In this document: positions 1 through 11,215 of the stretch, piece after piece
How positions within the stretch are numbered: the stretch's first letter is position 1
Layout of the letters: each line of letters begins with the position of its first letter
NCBI GenBank assembly: GCA_008729055.1
Contig: SDUX01000008.1
Location: 4,303,756 to 4,367,755 of the forward strand
Direction: 5' to 3'
Length of the DNA stretch: 64,000 bases
Source: Pyropia haitanensis
Taxonomy: Eukaryota; Rhodophyta; Bangiophyceae; Bangiales; Bangiaceae
Program-made: the position numbers and the translations under genes
Notes under the pieces: model-generated
Databases searched by the model: none
Told to the model about the DNA's origin: nothing
What the model saw: the letters and a program-made list of their open reading frames with translations, nothing else

Positions 1-985
1 GGCACTTTTGGCGGCGGCCGCGGCGGCGGCGGCGGCGGTGGCGGCGCGGTGGCCGTGGAGCGCACCGGCTGCCTGGGCGGGTGTGGCAAGGGCCCCAACG
101 CGGTGCTGCTGCCGGCGGGGGTGCTGCTGACGGGGCTCGGCAGCACCCGCACCGCCGTCGCGGCGGTGGGCGCCGCGGCTGCCGCTGCCGCCGCCGCCGC
201 CGCCGCCGCCGCCACCCCCACCCCCACTGCCGCCACCGCCGCTGCCGCCACCGCCCCGGCCGCGTCGGCCGCCGACGCTGGCGGCGGCGGCGGGGACGGG
301 CCGCCCCTGCCGGCGGGCGTCAACCCGGTCGTCGCGGCGGCGTTGGCGGCCAAGGACGCGGGCAACCGGGCGGTCGTCCGCGGCCGGCCGGCAGAGGCCC
401 TGCCGCACTACGCCGCCGCCGCGGCGGGCCTCCGCGCCGCCGCCGCTGCCGCCGCCGCCGAGGCGGCCGCCGCCACCACCACCACCGCCGCCGCGGTCGA
501 CGCGGCCGGCGGCCCCCCCTCCCCCCCTCCTCCCCCTACCGCCGACCCGGGCGTGCCGTCGGCGAGTGGCGGCACCGACGGCGCCACCCCCCCCCGGCGG
601 CGGCCCCCCCCCCGACGGCGCGGGCGGCGACGCCCCCCCCCACCTGCGGCGCCTCCTCGGGGGCGTCCTCGCCAACGCGTCGCGGGCGGCGCTCGAGGCG
701 GGCGACGTGGCCGCCGCGGCCGCCGCGGCCGCCGACGCCACCGCCGTCGCGCCGCGGCTCGCGGCGGGGTGGGTGCGGCTGGGCGACGCGGCCGTCGCGG
801 GCGGCGGCGGCGGCGGCGGCGGCGGTGGGGGCGGCGGTGGGGGCGGCGGCCGGCCGGGGGGGCGGGCGGCCGCCGAAGCGGCCGCACGGCACGCGTGGAC
901 GGTGGCGGCGGCGCTGGAGCCGGGCGACGAGCGGGTGCGCAAGCGCCTGCGCGGCCTGGGGAGGGGAGGGTGGCGGCCGTGGTGA
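1..985 (+). CDS. Ferredoxin-like [2Fe-2S] / TPR protein (5' partial)
   Basis: The start lies left of the window. The first readable part, about positions 50-170, contains GCLGGCGKGPN followed by a Leu/Pro/Gly-rich segment. This resembles the C-terminal half of thioredoxin-fold [2Fe-2S] ferredoxin domains found in some plant and algal proteins. An Ala/Pro-rich linker follows, then two TPR-like helical pairs: GNRAVVRGRPAEALPHY near 360-410 and a Leu/Ala-rich pair from about 655 to 960 ending in LEPGDERVRKRL. The reading frame changes by one base in the C runs at 588-615, with sensible sequence on both sides. I take this as a homopolymer length error, although a tiny intron is possible. The stop is TGA at 983-985. 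The fold assignment rests on motifs alone, and no enzymatic role can be given. Possible roles are a redox-linked chaperone adaptor or a plastid TPR protein. Confidence 0.5.
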
Positions 986-1164
986 AGGGGAGGCGTACAG
1001 GAGGAGGGTGCGTGGAGGGGGGGGGGGGATGGAGGGATGGGGCGATGCGTGCAGTGAGGAGGGGGGCGGGGCGGGGGGGGCGGGGGCGGGCGTGCCACCC
1101 CTCCGTGCTGCGGGCGCTGCGTTTGTGGGCAGCCGATGTATTTTTTCTTGGCGCGTGCTCGCCC

Positions 1165-2281
1165 CTACGCGCCGCCCCGCGCAGCCGCCGAGGCGGCCTT
1201 GCCACCCGTGCCGGCCACGCCGCTCGCCGCCGCGGGCGGGGCGGCTGTTCCCGGCGCGGCGGCAGCGGCGGCGTCCGCGCCGCCCGCGGCGGCCGCGTCG
1301 CCGCCGCCGTTGCCGTTGCCACCGTCGTTGTCGCCGCCGCCATTGTCGCCGTCGCCGTCGCCGCCACCGCCGTCACCGTCGCTGTCGCCGTCGCCTTCGC
1401 TGGTCGCGTCGTTGTCTGTCGAGGTATTGTTGTCCTTCCCGTCGGGACCCGCGTCGCCGCTGCGGGCGCGGTCGCCACCGCCGGCTCCGTCGCCATCTGC
1501 GGGGGCCGGTTCATCCCCACCAGCGTCCGTGTCGCCGCCGGTGTCGCTGCTGCCGTTGTCACCGGGGGCATGGCCACCCGCGCGGGCGCCGTCCGCGGCG
1601 GCCTCGTCGGCGTCCGCGGTGGTGTCGTCAGGGGCAGCGCCACCGCTGCCGTCGGCGGCGGCGGTGTCGGCGCCGTCGCCATCGGAGGCGCGCTTGCCGG
1701 CAGGGGTGGGCGACGGGGAGGCGGTCGCGGCGCCGCCGCCCGCGGCGGCCCGTCCCGCGCCGCCGCCCGCGCCGGTGCCGGTGCGGGCCTTCTTCGCGGC
1801 GGCTCCCCCCTGCACCCGCGGGGGCGCCTCGGTGGCGCCCTTGACCCCCCCCGCCGGCGCCGCGGCGGGCCCCCCCTCCTCCACATCCTCAAACGCCTCT
1901 GCGTCGCGCGCGGCGGTGCGCGCGGCGGCGGCCGCCGCGGCGCGCGCTTTGGCGTCGGCCGCGACCGCCGCGGCATCCACCGTGGCGGCCGCCTCGACGC
2001 CGCCCACCGCAGCGGCGGTGGCGGTGGCGGCGGCGGTGGCGGCGGCGGCGGGTGGTGGCGCGGCAGCAGCGGCGGCGGCAGCCATGGCGGGTGGGGCGCC
2101 GTCGTCGGCGGCCAGCAGCGACGATGGCACGACGACGGGGGTGGCGGGTGGTGCCGCCGGCACCGCCGCCGCCGTCGCGGGACGGCTTGTCAAGCTGCCG
2201 CCGCCGTCGCTGCCGGCCGCTCTCCCCTCTGCTTTTGCTGCCGCCGTCAACGTCCCTGCCGCTGTCACTGCCACGGGTCGC

Positions 2282-2321
<40 letters not shown>

Positions 2322-2785
2322 TGGCAGCCGTGGCACCCTCCCCCCCGGCAGTGCCACGTGCGCCGGGTCCCAGGCGGGCGCCCCCCCCGCCGCCACCCCC
2401 TCCCCCCCCACCCCCCGGCGGGCGCCCGGCCGGCGGTGGCGGCGGCCCACCGGCCCAGCCCCCGCCAGCGCCAGCGGGTGGTCACCCCCCCGGCGACCGC
2501 CGCCTGGGCGGTGAGGAGGACGCCGCCGAGGGCGGCGAGGCCCACCACCAGCGCCACGACGCGGCCGCGCGGGGTCGCCAGCGGCCCGCCGCCCGCGTCG
2601 GCGGCGCCCCCGCCATCGACGGCGGCCGCCTCGGCGGCGCCGCCAGTGGGGGGCGCCGGCCGCAGCGGCGCGTCGGCGGCGTGGCGGCTGGCGTGGCGGT
2701 CCCGGCGGCCGCGGCGGGCGTCGGCGGGGACGACGGGCGGCCGGGGGGGGCGGCCGGCGCCGGGCTCGCGGCTCCCGCGTGGCAT
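1165..2785 (-). CDS. Uncertain low-complexity protein with one membrane segment
   Basis: This entry is tentative. From an ATG at 2783-2785 the minus strand encodes an Arg/Pro/Ala-rich stretch and then a clear hydrophobic segment near 2480-2560 (GRVVALVVGLAALGGVLL), suitable as a single membrane span. After C-rich runs around 2340-2420 (plus strand) the frame appears to shift. It then continues as an Ala-rich and finally very acidic Asp/Gly/Asn-rich tail that ends at 1165. The tail has few stops and a strong Asp/Gly bias, which does not look like a simple shadow of the opposite strand. No family is recognisable. The gene would be divergent from POP1 and convergent with the TPR gene. It could also be two genes or an artefact of base composition. 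Confidence 0.3.
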
Positions 2786-3897
2786 GACGGGGGAGGGGGT
2801 GGGGGAGGGGCGAGGGGTGCGGGGTCGGGCGGCGGCTGCCACGGCAGAGGGTGGAGCCCGCAGACGACGGCGGTGGCCACGTCGGCGGCCACGCTTGGGG
2901 CGTGGCGACGGGCACCCGGGCGGGGCGGCTCAGCGACGGCGGTCGGCGCCGCAGGGGAGGAGAAGCGGAGGCGGGGAGGTGTGGTGTTGGAGCGGCGCCC
3001 ACCAGCCCGTCGCCACTAGAGTGGCGGGGATGACTGGCGTGGATGGCCTGGCCACTGGCGATGGGGTCAAGTCCCACCTCGGGTGCGGGCGTGGAGGCGC
3101 CCACCCCGCCAGCCGCGGTCGCCCCGCGGCCCCGGCCCTTCCTCTCCCCGCCTGCCCGCTGCCCCGACGCCGCCGCCGCCGCCACGTGCAGCCGACGACT
3201 GACGTGGCGCCGCCGCCGCCGCCACGACTGGCGGGGGGGGGGGGGGGGACGGGAACGGTCTGCGCCGGTGGCGGTGTGGCCGCCGGGCCCCACTGCCGGC
3301 GTCGTTGCCGCCATTACCGCCGCTACTACTGCCGCGGTCGCCGTCGTCGCCGCCGCCGCCGCTGCACGCGCGCCGGCGGGCGCCGCGGCGGTGGGGGCGG
3401 GGCGTGCCGGCGCGGGCAGGAGGGGGTGGCGGGCCGGGGAGGACGGGGAGCGTTTGCGCGCGCGGTCGCCGCGGCGCTGCCCGCCTGCGGGGTGGGCGGC
3501 GGCTGCCTCGCCCGAGGGGCGGGCGGCTGCACTTTGTGATGCCGCGGACAGAGGTGGTGGGCGGCTGTGCACTTTCGGTCCGCCTGCCACAGGGGGGAGG
3601 GAGGAGCACGCCGCGGTTGGTGACTTGGTCATCGGGGTGGTGGCCGTCCGAACAATCAGTTGATGGGGGGGGCCACACGCAAGAAAAAATTGACTTGCAA
3701 ACTTTGTCAAAGCAGGCGGGTCGAGATTCGGTGTATCGTAATTTCCGACACACGTCAGAAAGTAGTCGCAGATGTGGATCAAGTGCGGCGCCGCAACGGC
3801 GGCGGCGGCATTGGTCGCGGCCGTCGGCGGCCGCGCTCCCCTCTGTCGGCATCCCCTCGCTCCGCTGCTCCCACGGACGGCTTCCCCCGCCAAGGCC
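2786..3897. other. Intergenic, probable divergent promoter region
   Basis: No supportable gene lies here. The left two thirds are GC-rich low-complexity sequence. The stretch 3655-3785 is distinctly less GC-rich, with short A and T runs, and sits just upstream of the POP1 start, so it probably holds the promoter for POP1. Confidence 0.3.
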
Positions 3898-3985
3898 ATG
3901 GAGCGTGGCGGCCGGGGCGGTGGCGGCCGCGGCCACGGCCGCGGCCGCGGCGGCCGTGGACGTGGCGGTGGTGACGGCGGTGGCC

Positions 3986-4017
<32 letters not shown>

Positions 4018-4949
4018 CGCGGTGGCGGCGGCGGTGGCGGCAGCGGCGGCGGCAGTGGTGGCGGCGGCGGCCGCGGCGGCGGTGGCGGCGGCGGCGGCGG
4101 CAGTGGTGGCGGCGGCGGCCGCGGCGGCGGCGGCGGCCGCGGCGGCGGTAGTGGTGGCGGCGGCGGCCGCGGCGGCGGTGGCGGCAGCGGCGGCGGCAGT
4201 GGTGGCGGCGGCGGCCGCGGCGGCGGTCGCGGCGGCAACCGCGGCGGTGGCGACGACCGCAGCGACCGCGTCGGCGGCGGCGGCGGCGGCGGCGGTGGCG
4301 CCGACGGCGGCGGCCGGGGCGGCGGCCGTGGCGGCGGCCGCGGCGGTGGGCGCGATGGCCCCCCTGACCGCCGCGACCGGCGGGCGGTGCCGCCGCTGCC
4401 GACCGCGCCCTTCTCCGTCGGCGCGGGCCACCCCCCCCCCCCCCCCCCGACGGCATTGACGTGACCGCCTACGCGGGCGCGCGGCTGGCGGAGCTCGCGA
4501 CGCTCCTCGCGGCGGCGTCCCCCCCCCCCGGCAACCGCCGCGCGTACCAGTGCCTCCCCTTCCACGCCCGCCGGCGGACCATGTCCCACTCCACCCGCCG
4601 CGTGCCGCGGCGGCTGGCCGCCGCGGCGGCACGGGAGCTGCACCGGCTGCCGCCGCCGCGGGTGCCGCCCGGCGCCGCCGCCGCCGCGGCGGCGGCACGG
4701 AAACACCGGCGGCCGGCGGCGGCGGTGGCGGCGGCGGGGGGGGGGCGTACGCCGCCCAAGCCGGGATGGGCAGAGACGCACGTGTGGCACGCCAAGCGGT
4801 TCCACATGGCCACCGCGTGGTGGGGGGGGGTCGTGCCGACCGCGCCCGTCGACCGGGGGGGGCGCAGCGTCCACCGCGCCGCGCGGCACGGGGTGGTGGT
4901 GCGCGACGCGTCCGAGGGGGGGGTGGTGGAGGTGGCGCTCGCCGCGCCA

Positions 4950-5002
<53 letters not shown>

Positions 5003-7096
5003 GGCGGCTGGCACGGCGGCGGCGGCTGGTACGGCGGCGGCTGGCACGGCGGCGGCGGCTGGCACGGCGGCGGCGGCTGGCGGCGGCGGCGGTGGCGGCG
5101 GCGGCGGGGTGGGGGGGGGGTCCTCGCGGCGGTGCTCGGCCGCGTCGGCCTCACCGGCCGGCCGCTCGCGGATGATGTGGTCGCCGGCGCCGCGGTCGCG
5201 CGGGGGGTGGCGGTCGAGGCGGCCCCCGCGGCCGGCAACGGCGGCGGCGGCGGCGGCGCGATCGCGCCGGTGGAGGTGGTGTGGCGCCCGGGGGGGGGGC
5301 AGGTGTGGCTCCTCGTCCACCGCGGCGCCGAGGCGCTCCTCGTTGCCGCGCTGCTAGCCGCCGCGGACGCGGTGGCGGCCGACGCGGCGGCGGCGGTGGC
5401 GGCGACGACGACGACGGCGGCGGCGGCCGCCGCCGCCGCCGCCGCCGACGCGCCGGCGGCGGCTGCAACGCCCGTCGGCGGCGCCCCCCCCCCCCCCCCC
5501 CCTCTCCCCCCCCCCCGTCGTGACGGTCCGCGCCCTCTCGTCCGAGCTCCTCCGCTTTGAGCTGACCGGCCCGCGGGCGCTCGCCGCCGCCGCCGCCGCC
5601 CTCCCACTGCCGTCACCGCCCGTCGGTGGCGGCGGCGCGGCGCTCGCGGCAGCCGCCGCCGCCGCCGCCGGCGACGGCGACGGCGGCGGTGGGGGTGCGG
5701 CGGGCGTGCCGCCGCCGCCGCCAGCAGCGCTGCCGGCGGGGACGGTGTGGGGGCTGGCGGTGGGGGACCCGCGGGCGGCCTACCCGCCACGCCGGCTGGG
5801 GGGGGGGGGGGGCGCCCGGCCGACGCCGACCTTGGGGGGGGGTATGGGGGGCGCCGCCGCGCCGGCGGCGGCGGTGGGGGTGGGGGTGGCGGCTCGGCGG
5901 CGGCGGCTCCGCCGACGGCGCGTGTGCCCGCGGGGACGCCGCCGCCGCCGCCACGGCCGACGGCGGCGACGCCCCTGTGGGACGCCCCCGCCCGGGCGGC
6001 GGCGACCGCGGCGGTGGCGGCGGCGGGGCGCCCCCCCCCCCGGCGGCGGCACACCCCCCCCCCCCCCCCCCCACCGCCCCCCCCTCCCCGCCCTCCTCTT
6101 TGTGTCCCCCCCCCCACCGGCGGCGGCCGCCACACCGCGGCGACGCCGCTCGGCACGCCCCTCACGCTGCTCGTGCCCGCCGGCTGGGGCCTCCCCGTCT
6201 GGCTGTCGCTCGTCGCCGCCGCGGGCGGCGGCCGCGCCGCGGTGGGCACCCGCGACGCGGCGGCGCTGGCACTCGAGGCGGCGGCGGCGGCCGCCGCCGC
6301 CACCGCCGCCGCCGGTGGCGGGGGGGGGGGGGGGGGGGCGGCGCCTACCCGCACGACTGGCCCGACACGCCCGGGGGGGGGCCGCCGCCCGGGCCGCGGG
6401 CGCGGCGCGCGCCGCCGCGTGGGCCGCCCGCCCGCCGGGCAAGCGCGTTGGCGGCCGGGGGGGGGGGGGCGGTCGCCGCTGTTTTGGCCAGACTTTGAGG
6501 CGGCGGTCTTTGGGCTGGGGGGGGGGGACGCACCACCGGCAAGGGGGGGGGGGGGGGTGGGGGGGGGGGGGGGGGGGCTAGCCGCCACGCCGCCACGGGC
6601 GCGACGGTCGGCGCCACGGCCGCCGCCGCGGCGGCAGCGGCGGCGGCGGCGACGACGGCGGCGGCAGCGGCGGCGGCCACGCCGGCGGCGGCGGCGGCGG
6701 CGGCGGCCGCCGCCACCCCGCCAGCTGCCGCCGCTGCCGCCTCCGCCGCTGCCGCCGCCGCCGCCGCCGCCTCGCCGCCGCCGCCGCCGCCGCCAGGCGC
6801 CACGGCCGGGGCGGCGGCGGACCCGCCGGCGGCGGCGGCCGCCACCCCCCCTGCCGCCGCCGCCGCCGCCACCGAGCCGCCGCCACCACCGCGCCGTGGG
6901 CGGCGGCGGTCGCGGGCGGCGGCGGCAGCGGCGCCCCCCCCCCCCCCCCCAAACGCCACCGGCCGACGCCACCGGCGGTCGGCGCGGCCGCCGCCGCCGC
7001 CACCGTCCCCCCCGTCGTTGCCACCCCTACCGCCGCGACGGCGTCAACGACGACGACGACGACCACCACCACCACCGCCGCCGCTGTCGCCGCCGC

Positions 7097-7127
<31 letters not shown>

Positions 7128-7277
7128 CCGCGGCCGCGCTTCACCGTCCTCCGCTCGGCGGCGGCGGTGGACGCGGCGGCGGGCACGCGCCTGGCGGCAC
7201 GCCGCCGCGGCGGCCGCGCCGCCGCGGCCACCCCGCCGCCGGCCGCCGCGGGCGGCGGCACGGCCGCCACACCCGCG

Positions 7278-7330
<53 letters not shown>

Positions 7331-7542
7331 GCCGGCGGCGCCCCCCCCCGCCGCCCGCACGCTCGTGCGGGTGCTGCTGCGGCTGGGCGGCCGCGGCGTG
7401 CCCGCCGTCGCGGACCGGCTGGTCGTGCCGTCGGCGGCACACGTTGCCGCCTGGGCCGCCGCCCGCGCCGCCGGCCGCCGTGGCTGGCCGGGCGTCCCGG
7501 CGGCGGCCGCCCGCGGTGGCGGCCGCCGCGGTGGCACCGGCG

Positions 7543-7620
<78 letters not shown>

Positions 7621-7768
7621 GCGGCGGCGGCGGCGCGGGGGCGGGTGCGGCCGCCGCGCTAGCGCCGCCGCCCGCCGGCCTTGCCGCCGGCCTCGTCACG
7701 TCGGGCGTCGCGTCGTTGGTGCGCGGCGGCGGCTGGGGGGTGGGCTTCCTCACCCCCGCCGGCGTGCG

Positions 7769-7804
<36 letters not shown>

Positions 7805-7918
7805 GGGGGGGGGGTGGGCGTGCCGACGCCACGCAACGCGGTGCTGGTGCTGGTGGGGGGGCGGGGGGGGGGGGGGTGGTACCGCCCGGCCATGGCGCAC
7901 GTCGTCGCGGATGACTGA
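3898..7918 (+). CDS. POP1: POP1, RNase P/MRP protein subunit, with N-terminal RGG domain (frame broken at homopolymers)
   Basis: This is the large protein subunit of nuclear RNase P and RNase MRP, which mature tRNA 5' ends and pre-rRNA. It starts at ATG 3898 with an RGG/GGR-rich domain of about 175 residues. The POP1 N-terminal domain follows, with DVTAYAGARLAEL (4455-4500), RRRTMSHSTRRVPRRL, WAETHVWHAKRFHM (4769-4810) and a RAARHGVVVRDAS stretch. Downstream come VWLLVHRGAEALL, LSSELLRFELTGP, PLWDAPAR, the POPLD motif (LLVPAGWGLPVW then YPHDWPDTPGG, 6150-6375), RPPGKR, and the C-terminal TSG / FLTPAG / NAVLVLV / YRPAMAHV signature before TGA at 7916. The frame changes at C18 (4431-4448), G10 (5111-5120), C runs 5484-5516, G15 (5798-5812), G19 (6320-6338), G9 (6373-6381), G13 (6457-6469), somewhere in 6519-7140, and near 7806. 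Conserved motifs on both sides of each argue for one intact gene with miscounted homopolymers. An Ala/Pro-rich insertion fills about 6590-7130. Confidence 0.85.
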
Positions 7919-8854
7919 GAGCGGCGGGGGGTGGGCTGCGCGGTTCGAAGGGGGGGGGGGGAGACAGGGGGATGCTGGGGAGGTGAGGGGAATTTTTTTT
8001 TTTTTTTTTTTTTTTTGGATGTTGGGGGAGGCGGGGTGTGGAAGGGACTCGCGGTGGGCAGGTGAGAATGCCTATGCCGAGAGCATGGGTGGGGGGCGAG
8101 GGGGGGGCGCGCGCATCTGTCCAGACGAGGCCGGCCCGCGGCTGTGACGTGCGCGGCGTCTCGACGCGCCCGTCCCAAGACGCTAGCTAGTCCTAGACGA
8201 GGGCACGGCGGCGCCGGACGGGCAGAGCAGCCGCGGACTTCACAAGGCGCTTGCGCGCCCGTGTGACGTACGTGGGTGATGAGCAGAGCAGGTGCTCCCC
8301 GCGGTCGTGTGGGGACCGCGTCGGTGCCGACTCCGCGGCAGAGGGAGAGAGCGGCGGCCACTGAGGCAGGAAGAGGGGGACGAGCCGTACCGACAAAGCG
8401 GAGGCGCTTGCACGTGCGTGTCTCTTTTTGGTTTGATCCCGTGATCCCTTGATCCAGGACAGGTCGTGCCATCCGCGGTCGCAGTCCTGTTGTCTCGTTG
8501 GCAGTTATTTCTCTACCGATGGGAGAAAGTACTCTGAGATATGTGACGACGATCAAGAGGGCGTGCCCACAATTGTAAACTTTGATCGCGCGCGCCCGCC
8601 GGCGACCACGTCCGACGACGGCCATCGACGGCGCGTCCGTCGCGTCGCGGACAGACGTCAGAGAAGCGGCCGCCCGCACTGCACCCCGCCCGCGTTGCAG
8701 GGGCGCCTCTATCCGCCGCCGGGCCTGTCCCGCTCGTCCCCCCGTCCCCCTCCAGCACCTATATCCGTTGGGCTACGCTGGTCTTCACCGCTCTTACCCC
8801 CGGTTGGCTCACTTTCCCCCCCCCCCCCCAACTGACTCGCCCACACCCCCCACC
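7919..8854. other. POP1-FBL intergenic region
   Basis: No gene is supported. It holds a T24 run (7993-8016) 75 bases after the POP1 stop, probably in the 3' UTR or terminator region, and the presumptive fibrillarin promoter. A CTATATCC element occurs near 8758, about 95 bases before the fibrillarin ATG. It could serve as a TATA-like site, but this is weak. Confidence 0.35.
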
Positions 8855-9898
8855 ATGGTGTACACCCCGCGTGGCGGCGGTGGCGGCCGCGGCGGTGGGT
8901 TTGGCGGCGGCCGCGGCGGCGGCTTTGGCGTTGCTCGCGGTGGCGGCCGCGGCGGTGGCTTTGGTGGTCGCGGCGGCGGTTTTGGCGACCGTGGCGGCCG
9001 CGGCGGCGGGCGGGGCGGCTTCCGGGGCGGCCGCGGCGGCGGCTTTGGCGACCGTGGTGGCCGCGGCGGTGGCCGCGGCGGCGGCCGCGGCGGTGGTCGC
9101 GGCGGGCGGGGCGGCGCGGGCCTCCGCGGCGGCAGCAAGGTGATTGTGGAGCAGCACCGCCACACGGGCATCTACGTGGTGCGGGGCAAGGAGGACGCGC
9201 TCGCGACGCGCAACCTGGTGCCGGGGGAGAGCGTGTATGGGGAGAAGCGGGTGTCGGTGGAGGTGGCGGCGACGGGTGGGGCGGCGGCCGCGGCGGCCGA
9301 CGCGGCGGGGGTGGCGGCCAAGGAAAAGGTCGAGTACCGGGTGTGGAACCCGTTCCGCTCCAAGATTGCGTCGGCCATCCTCGGCGGCATTGACAATTGC
9401 CACATCGTGCCGGGCGCCAAGGTGCTCTACCTCGGCGCCGCGTCGGGCACGACCGTCTCGCACGTGTCGGACATTGTCGGGCCGACGGGGGTGGTGTACG
9501 CGGTCGAGTTTTCCCACCGGTCGGGGCGGGACCTGGTCAACCTGGCCAAGAAGCGCACCAACATTGTGCCGATTATTGAGGACGCGCGGCACCCGGCCAA
9601 GTACCGGATGCTCGTGTCGATGGTCGACGTCATCTTTGCGGACGTGGCGCAGCCCGACCAGTCACGGATCGTGGCGCTCAACGCGCACTCGTACCTCAAG
9701 GTGGGCGGCCACTTTATGATCTCCATCAAGGCCAACTGCGTCGACTCGACCGCCGAGCCGGCGGTCGTCTTTGCCAAGGAGGTGAAGAAGCTGCAAGAAG
9801 AAAAGTTCCGGCCCGCCGAACAGATCTCCCTCGAGCCGTACGAGCGTGACCACGCGGTCGTTGTCGGCTCGTACCGGGCAACCAAGAAGAAGGCATAG
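8855..9898 (+). CDS. FBL: Fibrillarin, box C/D snoRNP 2'-O-methyltransferase
   Basis: A complete 347-residue protein in one exon. ATG 8855 sits in CACCATGG context and is followed at once by MVYTPRGGG, the start of the Gly/Arg-rich (GAR) domain (residues about 5-90, with RGGGFG repeats). The conserved core begins near residue 96 with [19 protein letters not shown]. The methyltransferase fold contains [15 protein letters not shown], the SAM-binding motif [16 protein letters not shown] (about residues 190-205), [12 protein letters not shown], the acidic [12 protein letters not shown] motif and the catalytic Lys in [10 protein letters not shown]. It ends in a Lys-rich tail. Fibrillarin methylates rRNA ribose at sites chosen by box C/D snoRNAs, in the nucleolus. 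Length and motifs match the eukaryotic family closely. The core is not low-complexity and the frame is unbroken. Confidence 0.98.
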   Translation: MVYTPRGGGGGRGGGFGGGRGGGFGVARGGGRGGGFGGRGGGFGDRGGRGGGRGGFRGGRGGGFGDRGGRGGGRGGGRGGGRGGRGGAGLRGGSKVIVEQHRHTGIYVVRGKEDALATRNLVPGESVYGEKRVSVEVAATGGAAAAAADAAGVAAKEKVEYRVWNPFRSKIASAILGGIDNCHIVPGAKVLYLGAASGTTVSHVSDIVGPTGVVYAVEFSHRSGRDLVNLAKKRTNIVPIIEDARHPAKYRMLVSMVDVIFADVAQPDQSRIVALNAHSYLKVGGHFMISIKANCVDSTAEPAVVFAKEVKKLQEEKFRPAEQISLEPYERDHAVVVGSYRATKKKA

Positions 9899-11215
9899 GC
9901 GTCGGCGCGCGGCGGAGGGGTGGAGGGGGAGGGGGGGCGGGGGGGGGGGGGTCGGACCCCGAGCACCCTACGCCGCAGCAGGGATGGTCGCCGGCGGGTA
10001 GGGACGGGCCCTGTTGTGTTTTGCGTGTCGCCCGTCTGTGCTTGGTGTGCCGTGGCCTTGGCCTTTTTTTTTTTTCTCCGCATGTGCCGCCGTCGTGACT
10101 TCCCTGCACTGCCTGCCCCTGGCGCTTGCTTGCCCCCCCCCCCCTCGCGGCCGTCGCACGCGATCCACGGGAAAAAAAAAAAAAACTGTTCCTGGCACGA
10201 CGGCGCCCCGCCGCCGCGGCCGCCCCGCTACGGCCGCACACGACGGGCACAATAGGGTCACGCGGGGGCACGCGCGCGCCCGCGACGGCGAGGGGTGGCC
10301 GAGGCGGCGCTCGGCACCCCGCAGCGCGCACGGGACAGGGAGCGACCGGCGACGCCGCCCTACGTGCCGCCCCCCCACCCCGCGGGGCACGCCCGGCAGC
10401 GGAGGGCGCACGGCACGTGGCGGCGCGCGGGAAACCGGGGAAAAAAAGAGGAAAGAAGCGGAGCCGCCCCACGGCGTGCGCCGTAGCGCACGGATTGCTC
10501 ACACCCACCCGCACGGGGGGGCGCCCGCGACGCAACGCAACGACATCCACCCGCGCCCCCCCCCCCCCTCCCCCCCGCTTCCACACCCCAGCTCCCACCC
10601 ACCACCCACACATAAGCGCGGCAACGACCACGAACGCGGGACCGCAGAAAAACAGAAAAGAAACAGACTCACAAACTGACCAAGATCGCCCCTCTCATTC
10701 CCCCCCCCCTCTCCCTCACCCCGCCTGCGCCGGTCTAGCCAAGGCGCGCCGCGGCCGCCGGCACTCTGGCGGTGGCCGCCGCCACAGCAACGGCACAGTG
10801 GGCGCCACCCCACCCACCGCGGCGCCACGATCCGGACGGCGGGCCGCCCGCCGGCGAGCGGCCACCGCGCGGCGCGCGCCGCCGGTAGCGGGCCGACCCT
10901 GCAGAGGAAAGACCCCTACCGCTGCACCGGGCGTGCCGCCGCCGCGCGCTGCCGGCGCCCGCAGCAGGTTCGCGCCGCCACCAGCACCGCCGCCACCGCC
11001 ACAACCGCCTCCAGCACGCCCACCACCCCGGCGCCAGCGCCAAGGGGGTACCCCACCGGCAGCGGCAGCGGTACCCCCCACCCCTCCCCGCGTTCCCTCC
11101 ACGTTACAAGCAACCACGGCCCAATCTACAGCCCCCGCGCCAACACGGGCGGGCGCCCACGCGGGCGCCCACACCCCCCCCCCCCCACACGCCCCGCCCC
11201 CGCCCCCCCGCGCAC
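9899..11215. other. FBL to C2-protein intergenic region
   Basis: These 1.3 kb separate convergent genes. There is a T14 run near 10062-10075, an A14 run at 10172-10185 and long C runs, but no supportable coding sequence or RNA gene. Confidence 0.4.

Noticed and set aside
3067..6972. Minus-strand open frame of about 1300 codons opposite POP1
   Set aside because: Consists of Arg/Gly/Pro runs from GC repeats; POP1 motifs are on the plus strand.
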